Shown here piece after piece: positions 1 to 5,070 of a stretch of 5,294 nt of DNA. The first letter of the stretch is position 1. Every line of letters starts with the position of its first letter. Position numbers and translations under genes: made by a program. The notes below the pieces were generated by a model. That model made no database searches and was not told where the DNA came from. It saw nothing but the letters and a program-made list of their open reading frames with translations. Source of the stretch: X23 sp050251575 (GTDB lineage: Bacteria > Bacillota > Clostridia > SK-Y3); contig JBFWMP010000177.1 of the NCBI GenBank assembly GCA_050251575.1, positions 1-5,294 on the forward strand, given 5' to 3'.

Positions 1-1
1 A

Positions 2-268
2 ATTATAGGATTGATTGCAGGTACAATTAGTATGACCACCTTTGCAGCATTATTAAATTATTTTGCATTATTGCCACTTTATCAAATGGTATTAGGATTG
101 CCAATGGAAGCGATTGTTGGAATGGGCACTAAGGCTAATTCGGCTGTTGTTGATTTGAAGTCGCTTATCGTATTCGCATTTATCCCTTTTAATCTATTTA
201 AAAGTATTGTTATTTCAATAGTAACATTGCTTATTTATAAAAAGCTTTCGCCAATATTGCATAAATAA
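2..268 (+). CDS. ribU: ECF transporter S component, RibU-like (3' part only)
   Basis: The reading frame is open from the window edge to a TAA at 266-268, giving about 88 C-terminal residues; the start lies outside. The product would be the substrate-binding membrane subunit of an energy-coupling-factor vitamin importer, working with a shared EcfT/EcfA/EcfA' module not seen here. Visible are a hydrophobic segment containing NYFALLPLY, a loop with MGTKANS, and a last hydrophobic helix beginning near FIPFNLFKS and ending in the basic tail YKKLSPILHK. The NYF-x(3)-P-x-Y and PFN-x(2)-K patterns match my memory of Firmicute riboflavin (RibU) S components, but the family is sequence-diverse, so another vitamin substrate remains possible. 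A riboflavin transporter would often have an FMN riboswitch upstream, which is outside the window. No convincing terminator follows the stop. Confidence 0.72.
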   Translation: MIGLIAGTISMTTFAALLNYFALLPLYQMVLGLPMEAIVGMGTKANSAVVDLKSLIVFAFIPFNLFKSIVISIVTLLIYKKLSPILHK

Positions 269-273
269 GATAT

Positions 274-302
274 TTGATTTTTTTGTTGATATATAATAAA
301 AT
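274..302 (+). promoter_or_regulatory. Candidate sigma-A promoter for the COG2426 gene
   Basis: TTGATT at 274-279 and TAAAAT at 297-302 are separated by 17 bp, which would start transcription about 40 nt before the 351 ATG. A perfect TATAAT at 292-297 overlaps this -10 but has no good -35 at 16-18 bp, so the exact -10 is uncertain. The region is very AT-rich, so chance matches are likely. Confidence 0.4.
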
Positions 303-350
303 GTTTGAGAATAGATAATAAATCTTTAGAAACTATCAAGAGGTATTTCA

Positions 351-821
351 ATGAACTTTTTGAGTGAAATAATTGGTCAAATACACAATGAATTGCTTGT
401 GGTGGGTATTGCCATAGTTCCTGTTTTAGAGTTGAGAGCGGCGATTCCTTTCGGAATGGCTATGAATATGAATTGGAAGCTGGTATATATATTAAGCGTA
501 CTGGGGAATCTAATACCGATACCATTTATTATATTATTTATGCGCCCTGTTTTCTCATTCTTGCGTACAACGCGGTATTTCAAAGGCTTTATCGATTGGG
601 TTGAAAGAAGGACGATGAAAAAGGCTGAAACGGTAATGAAGTACAGTGCTCTCGGCTTATTTATATTTGTCTCCATCCCATTTCCGGGAACGGGTGCTTG
701 GACAGGTGCGATGATAGCATCTATGCTGGATATGAGAATGAAATATGCTTTGCCGGCTATTTTTTTAGGGGTCATTATGGCAGGCGTATTGGTAATGAGT
801 ATAAGCTACCATGTATTTTAA
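351..821 (+). CDS. Small multi-drug export family membrane protein (COG2426/PF06695)
   Basis: This encodes a 156-residue integral membrane protein. An AAGAGGT ribosome binding site (338-344) lies 6 nt before the ATG. The N-terminal half has PVLELRAAIPFG (residues 24-35), and the C-terminal half has SIPFPGTGAWTGA (108-120). These paired ELR-x-AIP-x-G and PxPGTGAWTG motifs are the hallmark of the family. Hydrophobic stretches lie near residues 15-38, 44-65, 98-125 and 133-152; a charged, basic loop (about 72-97) separates the halves. Length is normal for the family. The 'multi-drug export' name is historical and weakly supported; the family has been related to the DedA/VTT membrane-protein fold with re-entrant loops, so the transported substrate is unknown. 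It is probably transcribed alone or with weak readthrough into the metK leader, whose promoter starts just after its stop. Confidence 0.88.
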   Translation: MNFLSEIIGQIHNELLVVGIAIVPVLELRAAIPFGMAMNMNWKLVYILSVLGNLIPIPFIILFMRPVFSFLRTTRYFKGFIDWVERRTMKKAETVMKYSALGLFIFVSIPFPGTGAWTGAMIASMLDMRMKYALPAIFLGVIMAGVLVMSISYHVF

Positions 822-823
822 GA

Positions 824-852
824 TTGACTATTTTGTCGATATATGCTATATT
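824..852 (+). promoter_or_regulatory. metK promoter (extended -10)
   Basis: TTGACT (824-829) and TATATT (847-852) are separated by exactly 17 bp, and a TG at 844-845 forms the extended -10 motif TGC-TATATT. Each hexamer matches consensus at five of six positions. Transcription would start near 859, about 20 nt upstream of the first pairing base of the SAM aptamer. The -35 begins 3 bp after the stop of the upstream gene, so the two transcription units abut. Confidence 0.8.
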
Positions 853-879
853 ATATTGGAATCATGTGAGTGTAAAATA

Positions 880-981
880 TTTCCTTATCAAGAGAGGTGG
901 AGGGATAGGACCCTGTGAAGCCCGGCAACCTGCATTAGAAAGGTGCCAATTCCTTCAGAAAATTATTCTGAGATGAGGAGA
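880..981 (+). ncRNA. SAM-I (S-box) riboswitch aptamer
   Basis: The leader carries the S-box core nearly verbatim, including CTTATCAAGAGAGGTGGAGG (884-903), GAAGCCCGGCAACC (917-930) and AGGTGCCAATTCC (941-953). P1 is formed by 880-889 with 972-981 (ten pairs including G-U). P2 is capped by GGG 902-904 with CCC 911-913. P3 is ACCT 928-931 with AGGT 941-944. P4 is CAGAA 956-960 with TTCTG 966-970. The P2 loop AGGA (907-910) can pair with TCCT (951-954), the expected pseudoknot. The RNA binds S-adenosylmethionine, the product of the enzyme encoded just downstream, which stabilises P1 and represses metK by transcription termination. The location directly ahead of metK is classical. Confidence 0.97.
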
Positions 982-1011
982 ATGTGTAAGTATATTACCC
1001 TTCTTTCTGTC
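972..1011 (+). promoter_or_regulatory. Predicted antiterminator of the metK riboswitch
   Basis: By eye, 972-989 can fold back on 995-1011: GTAA 986-989 pairs with TTAC 995-998, G984 with C1000, GGAGAA 977-982 with TTCTTT 1001-1006, and GATG 972-975 with TGTC 1008-1011, with a few mismatches and G-U pairs. This uses the 3' strand of P1 and the 5' strand of the terminator. It is therefore mutually exclusive with both SAM-bound P1 and the terminator, as the OFF-switch model requires. It is a paper fold, not an energy calculation. Confidence 0.6.
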
Positions 1012-1032
1012 AGAAAGAAGGGTTTAATATTT
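997..1032 (+). terminator. Riboswitch-controlled intrinsic terminator before metK
   Basis: ACCCTTCTTTCTG (997-1009) and CAGAAAGAAGGGT (1011-1023) are perfect reverse complements. In practice this gives an 11-bp stem with a TGTCA loop. It is followed by TTTAATATTT, an imperfect U-run. It lies 16 nt after the SAM aptamer and 36 nt before the metK start, so formation would stop transcription before the gene when SAM is abundant. Confidence 0.9.
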
Positions 1033-1067
1033 GAAAGTATTAATTTTACAAAGGAGAGAAGTGTACT

Positions 1068-2258
1068 ATGTCTAGAAGATTATTTACCTCTGAATCTGTT
1101 ACTGAAGGGCATCCGGATAAAATTTGTGACCAGATTTCTGATTCAGTATTAGATGCGATTTTTGAAAAAGACCCGATGGCTAGGGTTGCATGTGAAACTT
1201 CCGTGACTACAGGGTTAGTATTGGTAGCAGGAGAAATTACAACAAACTGTTATATAGATATTCCTAAAGTTGTAAGAGAAACTATTAAAAGTATAGGATA
1301 TGACAGAGCAAAATATGGTTTTGATGGCGATACCTGTGCAGTACTTACCGCTATTGATGAGCAGTCAGCTGATATTGCATTAGGAGTAGATCAAGCTTTA
1401 GAAGCTAAAAAAGGCGAGATGAGTGAAGAGGAAATTGCGGCGATAGGAGCTGGAGATCAAGGAATGATGTTCGGTTTTGCTTGCGATGAAACTCCTGAAT
1501 TAATGCCGATGCCTATCGCTCTTGCACATAAGCTGGCAAAGAAATTATCGGATGTAAGAAAAGATAGTACCTTAGAATATCTTCGTCCTGATGGAAAGAC
1601 GCAAGTAACAGTAGAATATGAAGATGATCGACCTGTCAGAATAGATACTATCGTTATTTCTACTCAGCATAGTCCTGAAGTAGGTCATGATACTATTGAA
1701 AATGATATGATTAATTTGGTCATAAAACCTATAGTTCCGGCAGAGTTATTGGATGCACAAACAAAATATTTTATTAATCCGACCGGAAGGTTTGTTGTAG
1801 GCGGACCACAAGGAGATGCCGGATTAACAGGAAGAAAGATTATTGTCGATACTTATGGTGGATATGCACGTCATGGCGGAGGTGCTTTCTCTGGGAAAGA
1901 CCCTACTAAGGTTGATCGATCGGCTGCCTATGCAGCACGATATGTTGCAAAAAATGTGGTAGCGGCCGGCTTGGCAAAGAAATGCGAAGTACAGCTGGCA
2001 TATGCTATTGGTGTAGCAAAGCCTGTTTCTATTTTTGTTGAAACCTTTGGTACAGGAAAGATTTCGGAAGAGAAGATTGAAGAACTAATTGGAAAGCATT
2101 TTGATTTAAGACCTGCAGGTATTATAAAGAGCTTGGATTTGAGAAGACCGATATACAGACAAACGGCTGCTTATGGTCATTTTGGAAGAACGGATGTTGA
2201 ACTTTCTTGGGAGAAAACAGACAAGGCAGAAGTGTTGAAAAGGGACGCAGGCATTTAA
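1068..2258 (+). CDS. metK: S-adenosylmethionine synthetase (methionine adenosyltransferase)
   Basis: The 396-residue cytoplasmic enzyme makes S-adenosylmethionine from ATP and methionine, releasing phosphate and pyrophosphate; the family usually works as a tetramer. The ATG is preceded by AAGGAG (1051-1056). The N-terminal TEGHPDKICDQISD has the catalytic His15 and metal-binding Asp17. The signature GAGDQG is at 127-132, GLTGRK with Arg256/Lys257 follows, and the second signature GGGAFSGKD is at 270-278. Lys277, Lys281 and Asp283 correspond to E. coli K265, K269 and D271. The C-terminus is complete, ending shortly after YGHFGR and SWE-x-TD. Length is normal and no key residue is missing. Expression is under SAM feedback through the leader riboswitch, and a strong hairpin follows the stop. 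Confidence 0.98.
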   Translation: MSRRLFTSESVTEGHPDKICDQISDSVLDAIFEKDPMARVACETSVTTGLVLVAGEITTNCYIDIPKVVRETIKSIGYDRAKYGFDGDTCAVLTAIDEQSADIALGVDQALEAKKGEMSEEEIAAIGAGDQGMMFGFACDETPELMPMPIALAHKLAKKLSDVRKDSTLEYLRPDGKTQVTVEYEDDRPVRIDTIVISTQHSPEVGHDTIENDMINLVIKPIVPAELLDAQTKYFINPTGRFVVGGPQGDAGLTGRKIIVDTYGGYARHGGGAFSGKDPTKVDRSAAYAARYVAKNVVAAGLAKKCEVQLAYAIGVAKPVSIFVETFGTGKISEEKIEELIGKHFDLRPAGIIKSLDLRRPIYRQTAAYGHFGRTDVELSWEKTDKAEVLKRDAGI

Positions 2259-2270
2259 TTTAAATTGATT

Positions 2271-2333
2271 GACCAAATAAGGGGACGGTTCATTTGATGA
2301 AAATCATCAAATGAACCGTCCCCTTATTTGGTC
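2271..2333 (+). repeat. Perfect 30-bp inverted repeat, REP/MITE-like (element A)
   Basis: The arm 2271-2300 is the exact reverse complement of 2304-2333, with only AAA (2301-2303) between them. The arm contains the core GGGGACGGTTC (2281-2291), mirrored as GAACCGTCCCC. Intergenic palindromes of the GGGGACGGTTC type are, from memory, scattered in many clostridial genomes and resemble REP elements moved by RAYT-type Y1 transposases. No transposase or clear target-site duplication is visible here. It starts 12 bp after the metK stop. Element B at 2725-2785 shares its core. Confidence 0.85.
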
Positions 2334-2347
2334 CCTATTTTTCTTTT
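2271..2347 (+). terminator. Probable metK terminator using the palindrome
   Basis: The 30-bp stem is followed by CCTATTTTTCTTTT (2334-2347), a T-rich tract placed as in an intrinsic terminator. No other terminator lies between metK and the next gene. The stem is much longer than a typical terminator, and four bases separate it from the first T-run, so efficiency is uncertain. Confidence 0.6.
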
Positions 2348-2382
2348 CACCCATCATTCTTTATACGCATATAGTAATAATG

Positions 2383-2387
2383 AGGTG
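2383..2387 (+). promoter_or_regulatory. Ribosome binding site setting the start of the small gene
   Basis: AGGTG at 2383-2387 lies 6 nt before ATG 2394 and 9 nt before ATG 2397. The frame is open further upstream to about 2328, but that stretch runs through the right arm of the inverted repeat and its T-run, so the upstream start is not credible. Confidence 0.65.
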
Positions 2388-2393
2388 ATAATT

Positions 2394-2753
2394 ATGATGA
2401 ATATTATTATTCAATCTCTTGTATGTTTTTTTGCAATATATGGTGTTATTCAATTGGGGCTGAAGATTTATGATGATTTACATAATTTCGATTTCAAAAA
2501 GGATGATATATACATCATTATTAGTGTTAAGAATCAACAGGATACTATTGAAGGAATTATACGATCAGTTGTTTGGAAGAGCCTGAATAATACACGGGGA
2601 GGTAGTATCCCTTATATCTTGGTAGTAGATATGGGTTCAACTGATGATACGGTAAAGATATTGGATAAATTATGTAAGGAATATGACTTCATTCACGTTA
2701 CCGATAGCGAAGGTTACTCCAAAAAAGCATCTAATGGAAACGATTCTTTTTAG
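2394..2753 (+). CDS. Small membrane-anchored protein with partial glycosyltransferase-2-like fold
   Basis: The start is ATG 2394 (119 residues), or ATG 2397 one codon later. Residues 3-26 form one hydrophobic, probably membrane-anchoring helix. Residues 38-108 resemble the first part of a family 2 glycosyltransferase: the strand YIIISVKNQQDTIEGIIRS (40-58), then ILVVDMGSTDDTVKILDKL (75-93) with the nucleotide-sugar-binding-type D79-x-GS-T-D. Full GT2 domains need a further 100 or more residues with a DxD and acceptor motifs, which are absent, so catalysis is unlikely. I recall similar short uncharacterised proteins near recD2/comF in Clostridia, so being short may be the family norm rather than decay. 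Residues 112-119 and the stop are encoded by the left arm of the second palindrome, so the native C-terminus may have been replaced. Function is unknown. Confidence 0.75.
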   Translation: MMNIIIQSLVCFFAIYGVIQLGLKIYDDLHNFDFKKDDIYIIISVKNQQDTIEGIIRSVVWKSLNNTRGGSIPYILVVDMGSTDDTVKILDKLCKEYDFIHVTDSEGYSKKASNGNDSF

Positions 2754-2785
2754 ATTATAAAAAGAACCGTTTCCATTAGATGCTT
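2725..2785 (+). repeat. 28-bp inverted repeat with one mismatch (element B)
   Basis: Arms 2725-2752 and 2758-2785 are reverse complements except for A2743 against C2767; the loop is GATTA (2753-2757). The right arm, read on the - strand, contains GGAAACGGTTC, close to the GGGGACGGTTC core of element A, and both cores follow a TAA. The left arm encodes the last eight residues and most of the stop codon (TA of TAG) of the preceding gene. No T-run follows on the + strand, so it is a poor + strand intrinsic terminator; the A-run at 2721-2726 would act as a U-run only for - strand transcripts. Confidence 0.85.
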
Positions 2786-2812
2786 CACTATTGCTATTAA
2801 ATACGCTATACT
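2784..2812 (+). promoter_or_regulatory. Candidate promoter of recD2
   Basis: TTCACT (2784-2789, four of six matches to the -35 consensus) and TATACT (2807-2812, five of six) are separated by 17 bp. The first two T's of the -35 are the last two bases of element B. Transcription would start near 2819, about 49 nt before the preferred TTG start of recD2. This is the only gap ahead of recD2. Confidence 0.5.
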
Positions 2813-2853
2813 TAGATTAATAGTATTTACACTTTCGGTATCTATGGGTAAAC

Positions 2854-2860
2854 AGGAGGA
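2854..2860 (+). promoter_or_regulatory. Ribosome binding site that selects a TTG start for recD2
   Basis: AGGAGGA at 2854-2860 is an ideal Shine-Dalgarno sequence located 7 nt before an in-frame TTG at 2868. It lies inside the longer frame that would begin at ATG 2844, and that ATG has no purine-rich site upstream (TTTCGGTATCT). Confidence 0.8.
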
Positions 2861-2867
2861 TAAAAGC

Positions 2868-5066
2868 TTGATAACGATTGAAGGGACAGTGGAAGAGGTA
2901 GTATTTACAAATGAAGAAAATGGATATACTGTTTGTGATATCAACTACAATAATGAGTTGAGGACTGCGGTAGGATTTATGCCTTACCTGAGTGCCGGAG
3001 AAACAGTTAAGCTCATGGGCAGTTGGGTTACCCATCATGACTATGGAGAACAGTTTAAGGTGGAATATTATGAGAAGGTCCTGCCATGTACAGTCACAAT
3101 GATATTTAAGTACTTGGCTTCAGGAGTAATTAAAGGCATACGTGAAGCCACTGCACAAAAGATTATTGACAAGTTTGGGGAGAAAGCTCTGGAGATCATA
3201 CAAAATCAACCGGAGCGTTTAGCAGATATAAAGGGAATCAGCTCTAGAAAAGCTGAGGAAATTGGATCAAGCTTTGAAGAGCAGAGAGAAGTTCGAAAGG
3301 TAGTTATGTTTTTACAGCAATATGGAGTTACTCCTAATTTTGCAGTAAAGGTATATAAGAAGTTTGGCAGCGAGGCGATAGAGCGAATCAAAGAGAATCC
3401 CTATATTTTATCGGAAGAGATATATGGGATAGGTTTTAAAACAGCTGATAAAATTGCTTTGAGTATGGGAATAGAATTAAACGATGTAGAACGTATCAAG
3501 TCAGGAATTAAGCATATATTGGTTGTTAACAGTTCAGGCGGGCATACGTTCTTACCTAAAAATATTTTAGTGGAGCATGCTTCGGAGCTGCTGCAGGTTT
3601 CAGGACAAGAGATAGAGTATGCTGTCATTTCCATGTTGGTGGATAAGTCTGTCTATTTAGAAAAATCAGATACTGTGGAAGGAATTTATCTTATCCCTTT
3701 TTATCATGCTGAAATAGGTGTTGCACGCAGATTAATGAGTATTGCTTGTGCACAAAAGGAAATAAAGGAAGATGATGTTGAAGAAGACATACTTGAAATA
3801 GAGCAAGAAATAGGCATTACACTGGCATTGCAGCAGAGAGAAGCTGTAAAGGAATCTTTGTGTAACGGTGTCCTTGTGATTACCGGAGGTCCGGGTACAG
3901 GGAAAACCACCACATTGAATACTATCATTAAGTTGATGGAGAGAAAGGGTTATACTATAGAGCTTGCAGCCCCCACGGGAAGAGCAGCAAAAAGAATGTC
4001 AGAGATGACCGGTATGGAGAGCAGAACTATCCATAGGTTATTGGAAATAGGATATTCGGATGAGGGGCATGATCTGAAGTTTGCTAAGGATGACTCGAAT
4101 CCGCTAGATGCAGAAATAGTGATTATTGATGAAACTTCAATGGTAGATATTTTATTAATGAACGGATTATTAAAAGCAGTTGCGTTAGGGACACGCTTAA
4201 TTATGGTAGGAGATGTCGATCAGCTTCCTTCTGTTGGACCCGGGAATGTACTGCGGGATATTATTGAAAGTGGAATCATTAAAGTTGTCAAACTGACAGA
4301 AATATTCAGACAAGCTCAGGAAAGTATGATTATCGTGAATGCACATCGGGTAAATCAGGGTACTTATCCGGTATTCAACATCAAAGATAAGGATTTTTAT
4401 TTTATGCCAAGAGATACAGCAGGAGAAATAGTAGCTGCTGTCGTAGAACTTTGTAAATCCAGACTTCCTAGATTCTATGGATATGATTCTATTCAAGGCA
4501 TTCAGGTCTTAACTCCTATGAGAAAATCTCCTGTGGGAGTGCTTAATCTGAACAGGGAACTGCAAAAGGTTTTGAATCCTCCTTCAAAGAATAAAAAAGA
4601 AAAAAATTTTCGTGACATTGTATTTCGAGAGGGAGATAAGGTGATGCAAATCAAAAATAATTATAATGTGACATGGACAAGAACTGACGGCAATGAGGAA
4701 GGAACAGGAATATTTAATGGTGATGTAGGATGTATTGAAAAGATTGAGGATGAAAACAGCAGTATGATAATTCTATTTGATGATGATAAAAAGGTTAAGT
4801 ATGATTATAATCAATTAGATGAGCTGGAACTTGCCTATGCAATGACTGTACATAAAAGCCAGGGGAGTGAATTTTCGGCTGTAGTCATGCCTGTATTTCC
4901 AGGGGCTCCTATGCTTATGTCACGTAACCTTTTTTATACAGCATTAACCAGGGCGAAGGAACTCGTAGTTTTAGTTGGAAAAGAAGCTTCTGTTAGGGCT
5001 ATGGTGAATAATAATCGTGAAATGAGAAGATATTCGGGGTTGGCGAAGAAGTTAAGAGGTGTATGA
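2868..5066 (+). CDS. recD2: RecD-like ATP-dependent DNA helicase (RecD2/YrrC family)
   Basis: The product is a 732-residue SF1B 5'-3' DNA helicase, counted from TTG 2868; ATG 2844 would add eight residues without a ribosome site. The N-terminal domain, ITIEGTVEEVVFTNEENGYT onward, is typical of RecD2, which lacks the RecBC partners. Helix-hairpin-helix motifs lie near residues 119-135 (ADIKGISSRKAEEIG) and 184-197 (EIYGIGFKTADKIA). Helicase motifs follow in order: Walker A GGPGTGKTTT (340-349, Lys346), motif II DETSMVD (421-427), motif III GDVDQLPSVGPGN (448 onward), EIFRQAQ (motif IV), TPMRKSPVG, motif V HKSQGSE (662-668) and motif VI YTALTRAK (690-697). All are intact and the length is normal. 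In Bacillus and Deinococcus this family acts in DNA repair and replication-fork maintenance. comF follows after 4 nt, so the two are likely co-transcribed. Confidence 0.96.
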   Translation: MITIEGTVEEVVFTNEENGYTVCDINYNNELRTAVGFMPYLSAGETVKLMGSWVTHHDYGEQFKVEYYEKVLPCTVTMIFKYLASGVIKGIREATAQKIIDKFGEKALEIIQNQPERLADIKGISSRKAEEIGSSFEEQREVRKVVMFLQQYGVTPNFAVKVYKKFGSEAIERIKENPYILSEEIYGIGFKTADKIALSMGIELNDVERIKSGIKHILVVNSSGGHTFLPKNILVEHASELLQVSGQEIEYAVISMLVDKSVYLEKSDTVEGIYLIPFYHAEIGVARRLMSIACAQKEIKEDDVEEDILEIEQEIGITLALQQREAVKESLCNGVLVITGGPGTGKTTTLNTIIKLMERKGYTIELAAPTGRAAKRMSEMTGMESRTIHRLLEIGYSDEGHDLKFAKDDSNPLDAEIVIIDETSMVDILLMNGLLKAVALGTRLIMVGDVDQLPSVGPGNVLRDIIESGIIKVVKLTEIFRQAQESMIIVNAHRVNQGTYPVFNIKDKDFYFMPRDTAGEIVAAVVELCKSRLPRFYGYDSIQGIQVLTPMRKSPVGVLNLNRELQKVLNPPSKNKKEKNFRDIVFREGDKVMQIKNNYNVTWTRTDGNEEGTGIFNGDVGCIEKIEDENSSMIILFDDDKKVKYDYNQLDELELAYAMTVHKSQGSEFSAVVMPVFPGAPMLMSRNLFYTALTRAKELVVLVGKEASVRAMVNNNREMRRYSGLAKKLRGV

Positions 5067-5070
5067 GATT

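Noticed and set aside
251..284. Terminator after the ECF S-component gene (AATAT ... ATATT then TGATTTTTTT)
   Set aside because: The possible stem is only about five A-T pairs with a long loop; the T-run alone is not enough support.
377..775. 132-residue minus-strand open frame opposite the COG2426 gene
   Set aside because: It is a complementary-strand shadow of a gene with clear family motifs on the + strand.
698..976. 92-residue + strand open frame overlapping the COG2426 gene end and the SAM aptamer
   Set aside because: It is an out-of-frame shadow of a well-recognised membrane protein and of structured RNA; there is no ribosome site or family resemblance.
943..1152. 69-residue + strand open frame across the riboswitch and the metK start
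   Set aside because: It overlaps the aptamer, terminator and the first 85 bases of metK in another frame; its sequence is explained by those features and it has no ribosome site.
2346..2375. Possible promoter TTCACC / TATAGT (18-bp spacer) before the small gene
   Set aside because: Transcription would begin almost at the ribosome site (about 2382), leaving practically no leader, and the -35 is poor. The true promoter of this gene is not clear to me; it may rely on readthrough from metK.
2328..2393. 22-residue N-terminal extension of the small GT-like protein
   Set aside because: It would start inside the right arm of element A and read through the terminator T-run; the AGGTG site at 2383-2387 points to ATG 2394 or 2397.
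2271..2785. CRISPR-like or attachment-site interpretation of the two palindromes
   Set aside because: There are only two copies, they are hairpins rather than direct repeats with spacers, and there is no integrase, tRNA or cas gene nearby.
2750..3038. Minus-strand open frames around element B and the recD2 start
   Set aside because: They are antisense to the repeat and to the well-supported recD2 coding sequence, with no ribosome site or recognisable protein motif.
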